64,000 nucleotides of DNA, from the NCBI GenBank assembly GCA_030407085.1, contig CM059584.1, forward strand, positions 144,264,001-144,328,000. The letters are read 5' to 3'. Below, piece by piece: positions 33,690 to 47,674 of the stretch. The notes beneath the pieces are model-generated. The model had not been told where the DNA came from. It searched no databases and saw nothing but the letters and a program-made list of their open reading frames with translations. The translations under genes were made by a program, and so were the position numbers. Numbering within the stretch: position 1 is the stretch's first letter; the number at the start of each line of letters is the position of its first letter. The stretch is from Trichopria drosophilae. Lineage: Eukaryota > Arthropoda > Insecta > Hymenoptera > Diapriidae.

Positions 33690-34440
33690 GCAGAAAGAAT
33701 GTAATTGCAGGCGTTGATGGATTACACAGGTAAAGAAAATGAAGCCAATTTCCATACCCAGAAACCGGCGATACTTTTCCGAAATTTGTTAATGTGCTGA
33801 ATCCAAATCTGACCTCAGATTGTTCCATCACGTTTCGATTTTGAGATATCCTAACCTCAAATTGCGAAAAACACAATTTGCTCGTATTTGGCATGTTTTT
33901 ATAGCGGAACAAAATGTTTGTTCACACTTTGGCAAGAACCAGAATAAAACATTATTCAACAAATTTAAAATGCATTTCTAGTCATTTCGTAAGTTTTTTT
34001 CAATAAGTTTTTGTCAAAGCACGATTATGATTTTCGTTTTTTTTTTCGTTTTTTCGCACTGTTAGGTTAGGAGATTTCAACATATTGACCTAATAGAACA
34101 GTTTTGCAAGAAAGTCGGTCTCAATTTGTTAATTAATTTCATGCAATTACACATTTATTTAATGTATGAAAATAATAATTGTTCCCTGACAAAAACTTCG
34201 ATAACTTGATAAAAAAATGGTATAGGAATTACTAAAAAAGCATTTTAAAGATGAAAAATAGCACCTTAATATTTACCATGTCAAATTGCAGAGAATAATT
34301 TTTTTCCGCCACAAAAACTTACTGAATATGAAAAAAACAGTATTTTTGGCACTTTTAGGTTAGGATAGCTCAAAATCTTGACGTGAATAGTATACGTCCG
34401 ATTTCTGGGTATAAATTTTGTTGGCCTGTGTTAATTAGTC
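33690..34440. repeat. Inverted and direct copies of a GGTTAGGAT module
   Basis: A module with GGTTAGGATATCTCAAAATC and, further on, TTTCTGGGTAT is on the minus strand at about 33890-33730. It recurs on the plus strand at about 34340-34430 with a deletion of roughly 65 bases. A second, more diverged plus-strand copy lies at about 34045-34115. A fragment of the same family is at about 56525-56560 (TTTTGAGGTTAGGATGTCTT). The arrangement is a fold-back with an extra internal copy. No protein or target duplication was found. Confidence 0.5.
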
Positions 34441-34721
34441 AAGATCATCTTCTAGATGATAAAAAATTGTTATCACGTTGCTTGTTTCAGTAAATAAAAT
34501 GGTGAAACTGATTACGTTTTAAAATAAAATTGGTCGTGTTTTGTCATTAATAGTGATTCACTTATATTCTTTGCAAAACATTTTTTGTCGTAGCTAATAA
34601 CAACTCGTATTGTAGTACTATTCAAACTAATCTAGTCCTCAATTCAAACCGAAAAAGGGTGAGAAATAACCAGAGAAAGAATGTTGACGTGTCTAAAGTT
34701 AGTAGTACTAGGTCGAAAGAA

Positions 34722-35625
34722 TAAAAAATATTGTTACGATCATTAGGTTCTATTTAGGTGATAATTAGGTGTTTTTACCCAATATGCAGATATTGTAATT
34801 TCAACTATATACTGTCAACATGAAGTTAAGCTGGCAGTACACCTCATCAATACAGAAGAAAGTACAGTCAACTTGAAATGTATAAGCCTTGAAAATTAGG
34901 TGCTTTTTAGGTAATTCAAGTAACGATTTTTAAGAAGAGTAGTTTTTGACAAGTATAACAAATAAATCGAATGGAAAATTAAGCTACATGAGTTTATTAT
35001 ATATTATTTAAGTACTTTTGAAATATACTTGTTCCGATTTAGGTGTCTCACATCCACAATATCATCTTTAGAGGCCTAGTCATGATCGTAATCGTTTTGT
35101 TGACTCTATTAACTTATAAAAAGCGTATTGGCGTCCATAGGTCTGTTAAACTTAAGATTGCACAGGCTTAACTAATTTTTTGAACGAGTTTGCCATATAT
35201 AAAATAAACTTTATGCCCTAATTATTTTTCTACTTTAAGAAAAATAAAGGGCGAGCATAACATATCATGCACATACATCAAGGGTCATTGGCTCTCATAC
35301 TTACTACATAATGAAATGTAATTATGGATTTATTTATTAAAAAATTATACGTTGCACGTAAGGGGCTTCAAGTGGTCTTTTTTTCCAATAATTTTGATGG
35401 TGTCGGTTTAATGTTCTATAAAGAGGACAACTCTTTATGTTTAATACTATTAAAGAAGTGTTTTCTACGAACTATATTGTACTCTATTAAACTTTATTAT
35501 AATGAAAAAATCCATTACGTCATGCTCGCATTATATAGTTCAATTTCGATATGTGCATAATTGGTTAGAATAACTAATTAGCACCTAAATTCCACCTAAC
35601 AATCGGCGTATTAATATTTATAAAT
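34722..35625. mobile_element. Fold-back element, about 0.9 kb
   Basis: The left arm (about 34722-34850) matches the inverse of the right arm (about 35500-35625). Shared blocks are TTAGGT...TATTTAGGTG...TAATTAG, CAATATGCAGATATTG and AATTTCAACTATATA. Extra TTAGGTG motifs occur between the arms at about 34898 and 35041. Identity is moderate. No transposase or target duplication was seen; the superfamily is unknown. Confidence 0.5.
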
Positions 35626-38600
35626 TTTGGTGACCTTGTACAGATAGCATTACACTTACGGAATATAACAATGGAGCCTGTTTACTTATTTTTATATACA
35701 CATAATTTTTATTCCAAATCCTCCTGCATTTTTGTTGTTATTCAGTTCAAACTCTACGAGAAAAACTTATGCGTGTACTTTTGAACTAGTTACTTTCAAC
35801 ACACCCTGATTTCGAATATAATGACAGAAAAGGAACTGAAAAAATGTTAATGCCGACGTTGAAGAAATTATCGATGGCTCTCGACGTCGATTTGGAAGAT
35901 CTAAAATATCCTCGACAATTTTCAAGATCTGTTCATTTGAGTACCTTTTAACAATACATAAATCCGAGCGGAAAAACTGACCAGATGTTTTCTCTCTCGC
36001 TCTGTAACTATCTCATTATTTGCGAAAACGCAAAGCCACATGCATAATATCGCACGCACCTGGTGTTCATAAAATACAAGAAAGTTGAAGATAAGGTAAA
36101 GCGACAGGGGAAAAACCGGACTCGCATTGTGGTCCGCGAGTAATTTTCCGGCGACACGTCTAGCCGAATGTTTATTCATAGAAAGGTTCGGAAGTGGAAA
36201 GCGAAGGTAACCCAGGACTGGCCGAAAGCGCTATCGAGTGCTTTTTACGTTCTTTCGTTTCCCACATATATAACGTTAATCTCCCAATAATGGGAAAAAC
36301 TTTCGATACCGATGATGCTGGGGAACTTTGTACGGAGGCGTTGAAATGTTAAACGGAAGGGTAGTTGAAACGATAACTTCTATCGATAGCCAAATAATTG
36401 AAAATTTGTCGGCGAAACATGAAAAGTGGCAACAACCGAATAAGGCAGGGAATATAACGTGCGACAGATTATTGATACTCGCTACTGCGCCTGACCCATC
36501 CGAATTTGATACATCGATCGATAAAATAGAAATTCATGGAAAATGGCGCGTAAAATGCCCTCGTGAATTTTAAAATGGCGAAAAAGTTCGCGTATCGTAT
36601 TTCATCCTCCAGGGACAGCGATCTTCAAACCGGATTGTTAATATACCGTCCCGCAAAATTTGTCTCGGGTAGATTCTTTTTTTTTTTGCAATGGCTCGGT
36701 TTAATTTAAGAGTTCCGCACCGCCCGAAGTTCGTATTTCAGTTGTTATCTTTTGTTCGAACGAAGAGAGTGAAAAAAATGAATGGGAAATGAGGGAGGGG
36801 GCTGGAGTGGAAGGAAGTCGAAGATGAAAGGAGATAGAAGGTCCAACAGCGAGATACAATGTCGCGGAGGTCGGGGGTGGAACCGGACCGGAGGAGGCTG
36901 AGGACAACCGAGGGATTTATCTTGGAAGCGGTTCGCTGCAACGGGCACGATATTAAATTAAGCTATGTGCAGTAATTTTTTGTTATTACCGTCGAACCGG
37001 AACAGTCGGGGCTCTTCTTTGGCTTCAACTTGGCCTGACTGGGTCGAATCCCGCGGAACCGCATGCTTATTAATGTCTGCGCCAGCGACCTTCTTATTTA
37101 CAAACGCTGGTTTTGCTTGATACATTGTTCCGAATACCAGTATCGTGCGAATAATGGTCCCGGGCGCTGTTCCCTTAATTAAAAATAATACCGCCCCCGA
37201 TATTCCTGGCCGATATTAATTACCGAAATGTCATTTAAAAGGATGTATTTCATTCTGATTCGTAATTTATGCGGTACATTTTAGGTGCTTCGCTTCAGTT
37301 TATGCGCGGCCGATGCGCCATCGTTCCTAATGATTGATTATGCATTCAACGATTTTACCGTTCAGTAATTTGCTCCGGTGAATGTTTCTTCCTACTTTTA
37401 GATCGGTTAAAACAGATGATAAACGATGATGTCACGAGAGATACGCCAAGTCCTAATTGCTAATAGTTCCCGAAAATTTGCACTAGTAACTACCGTTTTT
37501 ACTTAATGTTTATAATGATATTACTTACGACCACATATTATTATTAAAATCTCAACGAAGTTACTTTGGAGTGATTTTCGCAGTCCGTTTGCTAATATTT
37601 TTATCTGAATACTACTATAATAATATATAGGGTATTGTAAATGATACATATAATAATATCAAGTTTGTAAAATTCTAACCATGGATTTGACCTTGAACGG
37701 AATTTAAAGATTTTGAGTTTTTTTGATAAATGGGACCCTTTACATTCGACTCCTGTCGTCAAAAAGTTGGACTTTCTTGCATTCCGACATGGCCTTTTAA
37801 TTATTAGTAAGGTTAATTATTAGTAAAGGTCAATCCAAAGTCAATTCAAGGAAAAATAATTTTAATACTATGCAATATTATACTGGAGAAGTAATAAAAA
37901 GAGTTTGACCTTGAGAAAGGTTACGAATGTCCTTTGTTGACCTCTACTACTGTTATCCTATAACAGAGCGCATTAAGCAGGTGCCTTTTCAATGATATTT
38001 ATATGAGAATAAATGGTTAACCTTCTGTTAACCTTGAAAGGTAAAATTGTATAGTACATACAATATAATTATGGGCGAAAATAATGTTTATCATATTTAT
38101 AGAAATACATTTTATTTTGAAGGTACATTTAGGGTCGTTAACGGAGCTCGAATTTAAAATATTACTAACCTAATTTAAAGGTGGTAAAGGTCAAATCGAA
38201 GGTGAGATAATTACAAAAACAGAAAGATTGTAGACATATTTTTCGAGTTGTAATACTGCATTTGATATCTAATAAGAAAATTAAAACATATTGAAAAATA
38301 ACAAAATAATGGACGTTTTTCGACAACAAATAAAAGTTAATTTAAATTGAAAAATTGACGGTGACATTTTTTGTTTATTTTTCATTTTATTAAGACATTT
38401 CTTCGAGATAGGATGTCTTTTACTATATCTAATTTATTAAATGAGACCCGAAATGAAGACAGATCGCATTACTATGCTCTAAAAAAGTTAAAATCAAATT
38501 AATTTATTGAACAACTTTTTCACTGACTGAAATTATGTATTGCCTTGCAAAGAAGTTTATAATAATATCTTTTAGTAATAATGGATTTTAACCAATGACT

Positions 38601-41600
38601 TTTAAAAAAAGCTTATTTTTGCTAGAAAAAGATCCTTTCAACTTCACCGAATGAATTTTTATGAATTTTTAGCCTGATTATGTGATGTATGATTATAATT
38701 AACATTATTCATCAAATGTATCAAATAATTTTTTAAATAAGAGTTATTTCACGTTTAGCCTTCGAAATTTTTAAAAACCTTTCAGGGAGTTAGTAAAGAA
38801 TCTTTTCCTCGAAATAATAAGCCTTCAATCATTAAAATACAACAATTTTTTAAAAGGTTATAAAAATTTTTAACAAAGCAACTAGAAGAAAATTCGAGTA
38901 ATTTTGCAAATAAATTGCCAGTCATATGCATGTAGATCTAAAAGCTAAATACTAATTTGCTACTATTATAATCTAGTTTTGTAATGATAATTAATGTTTT
39001 GTTTTCACCAAAATTAGTAATCGATTGACCCCACAAATGTCAGTTTGTCTCACGGTAGATAAAGTGTTTCTAGACAGTCCGAGTAATGAATTAATATTTA
39101 TGATACTAATATATCCTCACTAGCTTTAGTATCGATTTTCTACATTATACATATTATACATTCCGTAGCAATTTAATGCATTAATAACAGCGGTTTATAA
39201 TTTCATAGTAGTTAGCTACAGATCTTTTTTTAAACTCATAATTTTTTCTAGTTCATAATTGATTATATTTAAGAATATTATTCCAATATTAATTTTGAGA
39301 TTGTCACGTGTTATCGAGTATTTTTTTCCAAGCAAAGCATTTTTTATTTTGGACTACCTGATGTAGTTTTGTAAAACTTATACGTAGTGTATTTTTAAAA
39401 TCTTTCAATAAATTCGTGAATTTATTGAATCATAAAACACATTAATGATTTATTATGATATGAACCTCATATCCAATTTTGTACTGATGTACGGGAATTG
39501 TTACAAAACTGAATTCGCTATATATAAAAAGGATTTAAATTTTAAATAGACTTATATCACCAAAAACTATGAATCCATATTTTTTTAGTTGTTACTTTAT
39601 ATTTATAACTTGAAACGGTGAACTTTAACATTATTTTAATAGTCTTGGTAAAGTTCTAGATATATAGAACAAATTTAGTAATCAAAAATTTAGTAATATC
39701 ATCTTAAAGAAAATCAGCAATAACGAGAAGCATTTATTAACAATAATTTAATGAAAGAAAATTATCTTGCCACTGTTCATATAAATATTTACTTAAAAAC
39801 AGAATTTTTCTTTTAGTTAATTCAATAAACACTATTAAATCCACTGAAATATTATTTTTTAAACTTTTAAATTCTATATGTGTAATTATAATGAAGAGAC
39901 AAATTTTTCTTTCTCCAATTTAAGTTATAGATGTTCAACCTTAACTTTTCCGATAATTTTGAAAGCAATTTTGAAAACATTTTTATGATCAATGAATAAT
40001 AAATAAAAAATGTTATCAAATCTTACCAACAATAATAAATTTAAATTACTGGTAAAAGAATGTGACGTAAAATTATCAACAATTATACGTATAATTGGAG
40101 TTTTTTATTGAATGTATACATGTTATAAGGAAATTTATTTGATCATAAAAAAATAGTTCAGTAATATTTCCATCCCTTTTGTGCCAAATAATGACAATTA
40201 AAATGGATGTATCCGTTATGAAATACACACGCATCGCTAATTGCTGCATAGTTTTTTTCCCGTTATTTTTAAAATTTTTTTAGGATTCATGATTGCAGAA
40301 TAAATATTGTGAAATAATACATTGTCGTAGAAATGAGAACATTTTCGTCAATTAATTTCGAAAAGTGCAAATATTATTTTTTTAATTTGTTCATTTTTAT
40401 CTGACATTATAAATATATGGACGAATTTTTCTGTTTTAATGCAACTAATGTGAAATATGAATTATGATTTATAAATATGTTTATTTGGATAATATGAAAG
40501 AATTTCTGTCTTGAAAATGTATCGTCTTCAATTACTTCAACAGTAGGCGTACGAAAAAATGTGAATTTTCGAAGAAAATGTTGAGTTGAATCAGTCCAAA
40601 ATTCATAAATAAGAAATAAAATTGTTGGAAGAAACTAGGTTTACTGGCTTTTAAAAGAATGTTTCCATTGTTGTAACTGTTATGTATTTTCTTTTATGAA
40701 GAGTTATGAAACTAGGCAGAGCAAATAATTTTATGTTATTTTTGCAGTATTTCTTTAATGTCCATTTGCAAAATGAAAATATAAGAAACTGATGATTTTA
40801 ATTACAGTTTATTTTATAAATTTTCTGGTAGATATTAATTGATTTTGAATAATCGAAATTTTATGTAATCTTCTTCGAAATTAATAATTTTATGATGGAA
40901 AACATATTCTTTTTATCAACGTAAACTTTCTAATAAAAGATCGTCATTTTATTTTTTCTGTGTATTTTAAATTTACAAAGATTTGAAATACTAATAATGG
41001 TATTGTATTAAGTTGTGAAGTCTATTTAATTAATATCAGATTAAATGGAAAAAAAATATTACTTCTTGACATGAAGTATTAAAAATTGTACAAATACACG
41101 AAGTATCTAAATTTGTGCAATTTATAAATAATCTAAATTTTTAAAAATTTAAATTACAATCGAAAGTTAAAGATCTCATAATAAGTGAACTTGAATTAAT
41201 TTCATTCAAGTAATTAAAATGTTTACTTGTTAGTTTAAATGATTTGTTGATTTGACTATTGCTTAATTGTTAAATGAAAAATAGTGAAATGGACTTTTTA
41301 AACCCACCCCAACCTAGTTGTAATAAAGTCCTTAACAATCAGCAGTAAAATTCGCGTACATTCACATATTTAGTTAAATTAGAAATACCGCCCTAGTCGT
41401 AGAAGTGACTCTCGTAAGGTAGTAAAATAAATTATATTCTGAATCAGTTTAACCCATTTTTATGTAGTACAAAAGAATTATTGTTTATTTATCTTGTCTT
41501 TATTTGAAAAAAGGGGATATTTATTTCTCAATAAGTAAAAAGAACATATATAAATGTGAAACAGAAATGTACCTTTATTAACTAAGTAAGAAACTGGAAC

Positions 41601-42706
41601 ATTGTCACCTAAAAAATATCCAGTTTTTTGCTCAATAAAAAAAATGTAACCAATTTCATTCTCCAATAAATTAACTATAAATTTTCTCGACTTTTCCATT
41701 AAATTAAGAATAATTGTTAATTTAATCGATCACAAGTACAATAACGAAAATTAAAAAAATAATATCTAACTTTACGGTTTAAATTCGTGTTGTCACCTTC
41801 AGAACATGGAAAATTCATGAGTTTATATGAATTAAAATAATCAAATAAATTGTTAAGTTATTTAATATTTAACATTTCCCATTCTCCAAATAATATTATC
41901 CGCTTGTCTACAAAATCATTTTTGTATTCTCCTTACCATTCTTGGCATTTCTTTAGATAAGAACTATTGACAAATAAACCAAACAAAAAACTTTATTAAC
42001 TTATGAAGTGTATGCATTTATATACGAGCATAATACGCATGGTAAAAGAATAATCATAAAATTTTCGTTTTTTTTTTTAAATTGCGATGTGTGATTTGTT
42101 TAACGTATTTATATATAACATTCGCAATAATTTCACGATCTTTTATAAATTGATACTATTAATTGCAATTTAGTATTGATTTTTATCGGTCAGATTTCTA
42201 AAAAACATGAATAGAAATATACAACTAAATTAATTTAAATATTTAAATAGTATATAATTCGACTATATGTTTACTTATTTATTTAGTCGTATTTAATTGA
42301 AATTGAATGAAACCTTAAATAATTATAATTGGGGAGACGAGTTTCTTACGTTATTAGAATACGTGCAAGAAAATGAAACATATTTGCATTTATTTCCATT
42401 ACAATTTGCTTCGTATATACGGTACTAATGTTTCGCTTAAATATTAACCCATTAATGCCTGGAAGCATACTTTTTGCACTTCAATTTCAATTAAGTATTT
42501 CGTACGAAAATCGAATGTCAACGCAAGTGAAAAGTGTGTATCTTACTGTTTACAAGGTTGCTTTTGTCAATAGCATTATCAAAATTACAAAATTAAATAT
42601 AGAGATTTAAACGTCAAAAAACGCACAAAATCAGTTATACTTTTGATTAAAAGATTTTTTTCACATCGAAAGACTCATTTTCAGTCACAAAATTCCTTCA
42701 CTACGG
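35626..42706. other. CpG block then long AT-rich desert
   Basis: A moderate-GC block at 35860-37400 has short overlapping frames only (for example plus 36328-36573) and a CT-rich minus strand at 36740-36900. From 37400 to 42700 the DNA is extremely AT-rich, with no coding frame above about 75 codons and no RNA gene. A cluster of nuclear-receptor-like motifs at 37688-38194 is listed separately. The sequence TTAACCCATTAATGCC at 42446 resembles a TTAA-element end, but no partner end was found. Confidence 0.4.
37688..38194. promoter_or_regulatory. Cluster of TCAAGGTCA-type half-sites
   Basis: TGACCTTGA, the inverse of TCAAGGTCA, occurs at 37688-37696 and 37906-37914. Partial versions AAGGTCAA occur near 37826 and 38187, and further TGACCT and ACCTTGA fragments lie between. 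TCAAGGTCA is the monomer site of the FTZ-F1 and ERR nuclear receptors (established). The density within about 500 bases of AT-rich DNA is notable, but a decayed repeat with an AAGGTCA unit would give the same picture. Confidence 0.3.
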
Positions 42707-43492
42707 ATGAAGAAAATAGTTTTAGTATTATGATATATTTTTAAAGTATTAACAAAATAACATCGTGATCACGAAATGGCGTCGGCAGTGAATAATTTCT
42801 TTTTAGAAGTTAACAAATTTTTTTCATGAAAACTATCAATTTTAGATAAAATTTTCTGAGAATAAAAATGTCTTAGAATGTATCAAAGAGTATGCCCACA
42901 TTTTGTCAGAGTGTATTGATACAATTCTTTATTTTTTAAATTTCCGAAGAAAGGAATTTTTAAAAAAGTCGTTTAAAAAATCTGGAAAAATTATAGTGCA
43001 TTCTTTAACAAATTCTAAGATATTTTTATTTTAAGGATATTTTTTTCTAAAGTCTATTTACTATATACCAAATAAATTATTATTCTTGAAATCTAGAAAT
43101 GGTTAATAATTTTGTTTCTCAAAAACTATAAACTTTAGAGTAAATCGCTTTAGAACAAATTAGACAAATTAGAGATATCTTAAAATTAGACATAGATTAC
43201 ACTCAATTTTTTCGGATTTTTTAAATTAATTTTTTCAACATTTCGAATTTCTTAATTTTCGAAAAGTAACAAACTGTATCGATACATTCTAAAAAAAAAT
43301 ATTCTTTGACACTTTCTAAGAAATTTTTGTTCTTAGAATATTTCTTTTAGAGTTTTCAGTTTTCATGAAAAAAATTTGTTAAGTTTTAAATAGATAATTC
43401 TCACTGAGGTCGCCATTTTGTGATCATGATATTAGTTTTTTAATATTTAAAAAATATATCTTGATACTACAACTATGATATTCACCTCTAGT
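42707..43492. mobile_element. Fold-back element, about 0.8 kb
   Basis: The arms at about 42707-42960 and 43255-43492 are inverted copies. Matched blocks include CGTGATCACGAAATGGCG against the inverse CGCCATTTTGTGATCATG, TTAACAAATTTTTTTCATGA with its inverse, and TGTATCGATACATTCT-type sequences. The interior is AT-rich and non-coding. No clear target duplication. Confidence 0.55.
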
Positions 43493-43851
43493 ATAAAAAA
43501 TTTGCATTTTTTTCAATTACTATGAGTTCTTAGCAAATAATTCATGTTTTGAATATCGTTGGGTTCATTTTAATTACTATTATTTGAAGGAAATGAAATT
43601 ATCTGTAAAATGAAAAAAAAAATTGGGTGCGAAATTTATGAAATGGGAAACTCGATGTCAAAAAGTAAAGACATCTAGTTATCTAGGGGTCTTATTATAT
43701 TTACTAAACTTGTTTTGTATTTGATGCAGAATTTCGTTTTATTTATTTTTTTTTTATTTTCAGAACCAACTTTGCTGTGAAGAAAATGTTATTTTATATT
43801 AATTCATTTGCAGAGTTCGTTAAACTCGATATGTTTAATACAAAGCGCACT

Positions 43852-46800
43852 ACAAATCCTAAATAAAAGTATATTTTAATCTTTCTTTTTTGTTTTTCAC
43901 CGTAGATTTTCCGGTTGAATAACTTTTCAATTAGCTATAGTGTCGACAAGTGTCTATAATTTATAGTTTTCCACGTAAGTACGAAGAAGTGGTTTCTTCT
44001 ACGAATGACAGGGTTGCTTTAACATTGGTACAAAGAACATTTTCGCACATTCGTTCGACAATATTTTGTATCTAATTAACAGGTCTTTTTAAAAAATGTA
44101 TAAAAGTCGCACTTTACCTTATACTGCACAAAAAAATCATCTTGTAACACTTAAAATAGTAAATTTACGTCCTTTGGATAAAGTACTAAAAAATATTGCC
44201 ATTATGAGGAATATAAACAAGAAAACATTACAACGAAACATTCATTATAAAGAAATTAAAGCGCGAACACTGAATTGTCTGCAAAATATTTGAAACATCT
44301 GTCCGTTCTTGTGCTGAATAAAATGCACTGCGTTGCAGTTTTTCTGATCAAGTTTCGTCTTAACAGAATTTTATAAATAAATGGTCTATAACTGCCTATA
44401 TTGCAAACTTTAAATAATTTAAAACTTGCAATAGTATAACCACTTGAAAAAGTTATATGCAAAATATCTTACTATAATTTACTGACTCATATAGACTGAT
44501 TATGGTACCTCTTTGTTCAATGATAAAAACATTAGTTGCTTATAATGATCAAAATACAAAATAAACTATTGTGGATTTTTTATTTTTCATTGTACAATTT
44601 TTCAATAATTTTATAACCGTTTCCAATTTTGTTCTTTTTATTCTATTACTGCTATGTCTCACTTTTCTTCAATTATTTTAATCGTAAATATGTGACGTCA
44701 TAGCCTTCATAACAAAGTTTCATTTTAATTTTTGATTCAGTCAAATTGGAAAAGTTACCCTTGAAAATATTTCAATGGGCGCCCTTAATTATACGAATCT
44801 GTCTTCCGTAATTGATGTATGTTAAAGTTTAAACTCAGAGAACTGAGTCAGTACGCGATTTAAATTATACGGTTTCACAAAATTCGTCATGGAAAAGTAG
44901 ATGAAGACCATTTTGTACTCCTTTCTAAACGTAACAATATATTCAATTTCATTTTACTTTTTATTCCTTTTTTTTTAACGTTACTTTTTAACTTTTGTAA
45001 GTAATCGAAACATTGTTAAGGAAATAGATAGCATGAAAATCATTCCAACCGAGTTTTTTTCTGCTATGGATATTTTTATTTGCCATGAAACGTGCACCAT
45101 CTTGAATTTAGTAAAACGAACCTTCGATTCGTAATCAGCGTTACCAAAAAATCCTGATTAAAAATTTTTCTCAAATGAAGCTACTTTTAAAGTTTGCATC
45201 CATCATGTTCTAATGTGGAATTCCCATAAAAAGATCTTCGTAAATCTATAGTAACCATGTTGTGTAGTTTTCTTCCAAATTAATTTATACGAAAATAATA
45301 GTGGTTTTCAACTGCATTTGTCAATAACAATGCAAAAATAGTAGTTTACTTTATTTTTTTACGTTACGTTATTATAAAATTATAATTTATTAGAGCCTAT
45401 AAAAGAACTTTTTTAATAAAAGTTACAGTTATTGTTATTCCGCAGATTTAACTTTTTAACTGTTTTTTCATTAAGATTGACAATCATAGGGTTATTTTAA
45501 CTTTCCAGATCATATAAAAAAATTTTAAGGTAAGAAATAGAAAAATTTTCGTTTTATTTATCGTAGTGTATAATTTACTTTTATCATGTTTTTTACGTTA
45601 CTAGGATATCAAATATATGTATTCCAATGAGGATAAAATTTTAACCGAAACATCAAAATTAAGGAACATGTTTTTTATTACCATTCGATTATTTGTATTC
45701 ATTTTCCGGTGTGCCAAAAAAAAATATTTATTCCAAGAAACATTTTTACTTAAGAAAAAGTTGATCCGAACAAAATTATTTTTGTTTCATAGTAGCGAAA
45801 TTGTTAACTATTTGCTGCATCGTGTCACCTAGATTTATTAATAATTATCAATAATTATCAATACAATTATAAAACAATAGTAAAAACACGTTTTTTTCTT
45901 CGCTTCAAGTTTTTCTTAAGTGAGAATGTTTCTTGGATTACAAAATTTTTCTTTTTCTTACCTTAAAATTTGTATAAAAAAATTGGGGAAAGTCAAGAAG
46001 TTCATATGGTTGTAAATGAAAAAATAGTTAAAAAGTTAAATAACAATAAATATAAGTTTTTTTAATAAAAACTTGTATGAAACAGATCGAATTGAAACAG
46101 GGAACAATAAATTACTACAACTTATTACACGTGAAAACTAACTATACAGAAAGAAGTTAGATAGCGACTAAAGTTACTGTTGGCCTCTACAAACTAAGAA
46201 ACGAAATGATTACATGTTATGTAAAAGTGTTGGTAATGAATATATGTGAAATCGTAAGATTTAGAATGCTATTAGTGAAAAAGAAGTATACAGTAATTGT
46301 GATTTTTCAATATCTAATAATGATTAGGTCTTACAAAAAAGTTTTTAATATTTTTGGGTTCATATTTATTTTGTTGGTAATATAATCAAAATAAAAATTA
46401 TGATTAAAATTGACAACATCTCTAAGCAGGGACAAACTTCTAACCTAACTTTAAATGGCCATATCTTACATAAGAGGTAATGCTTCAATTTTTTTTGTAT
46501 TGTTCCTAATTGTGTCCCCTTTAGTACATTCTTATGTCCTTTTATCCTGGAATAGGTTACAAAAAAGGTGTTAAACAACAATCAGTATAAAGTATCGTTT
46601 CTGTCAATTTTTTACTACATTTTGGGCTTTATAAAAAGGTATTGTTTAATTTTAAATTATTATCCTAATATCAAGATCCAAATATTACAGTAAAAAAATG
46701 TACCAAAACTTTATTATCGTGAAAAAATTAGCAAGAAGCTTAAAAAATTAAAAATTAAGATATTTTACGACAGGCGATTATTTTTATTTTTTAATTTATT

Positions 46801-47125
46801 TTTACCTTTATAGCATCAAAAAGACGTAAATATAGTATTTTTAGTGCTACAACTTACTTTCCTTATTTTTAATATTTTTTAAACATGCTTTACGCAAAAA
46901 AAGTTTTTAATAAAATATTGTAGGATGTATTCGCGAAAATATTTTTCGTACGAATGTCAATGCAACCCTGTAATCAGTGGAAACAACTTTTTCGCACTTG
47001 TATCGATAACTACTAATTTATAGCCACTTGTTGACACTGAAGGCAATTTAATACATTATTTACTTGAAAATCAAATTAAAAAAGAAAAAAAATTCATTAA
47101 AACATACTTTGATTAGGATTTTTAG
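43852..47125. mobile_element. 3.3-kb imperfect palindrome
   Basis: Outer arms (about 43852-44190 and 46790-47125) are inverted copies. They share AAATCCTAA...AAAGTATATTTTAAT, AGTGTCGACAAGTG, ACAGGGTTGC and AAATTTACGTC, each with its near-inverse on the other side. Inner arms (about 45402-45580 and 45930-46075) are also inverted copies, with ATTTTAAGGTAAGAAA and TTTAACTTTTTAACTGTTTT as clear blocks. The midpoints of the two pairs differ by about 250 bases, so later indels or nesting occurred. A 71-codon frame at the tip (45617-45832) has no recognisable domain. No target duplication was found. Confidence 0.6.
44693..44700. promoter_or_regulatory. Perfect CRE palindrome
   Basis: TGACGTCA occurs as an exact CREB/ATF site within the left half of the 3.3-kb palindrome. 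No other regulatory context is visible, so function is unproven. Confidence 0.2.
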
Positions 47126-47674
47126 ATATTTTAAGATTCCATCTGGCGATTATTTTATTTTTTTGGGTTTAAATAAACACCCCTGAATAGATATCTCACG
47201 AAAAACCGGAAGTGAGAAACTTTGCGTTGTATTTAATCGATGCTCATTGTGCAGTGACCAGTCTAAAGGTCAATAAAGCTCATACAACATTAGATAAGTT
47301 GGTGTTTAACCGAATCACTCCCGATTCTTATGAAATTGTAGATTGCAATCTCTCGTGCAAATTGTTAATCACGTAAACCGTGCCCTACCAGTAATCGACC
47401 TTACTACTGAAAAACGAGTGTACGAGCTCGAGCAAAACATCACCGCAATAATTACAACATCACATACAGAGCATAAACATAATTGTGCGTGGATATTCCG
47501 CGACTACCTCTCACGAATTCTATTCTCGTCATAACGTGCAATTATCGAGATAACATTTCTCTCGGAATTCAAAGGGACCCGGTTTATACATTTTGAATCA
47601 CGCGTCACATTAAGCCCTTCATGACTAAATTGGAGCTCGCCAAGAGGGAGAGAGAAAAAAAAGCGATCACTCAC

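Noticed and set aside
34062..34364. TTAGGTTAGG as insect telomere repeat
   Set aside because: Only two units at each place, inside diverged repeat modules; no array.
42446..42475. TTAACCCATTAATGCC as another TTAA element end
   Set aside because: No matching inverse end with TTAA was found within a few kilobases.
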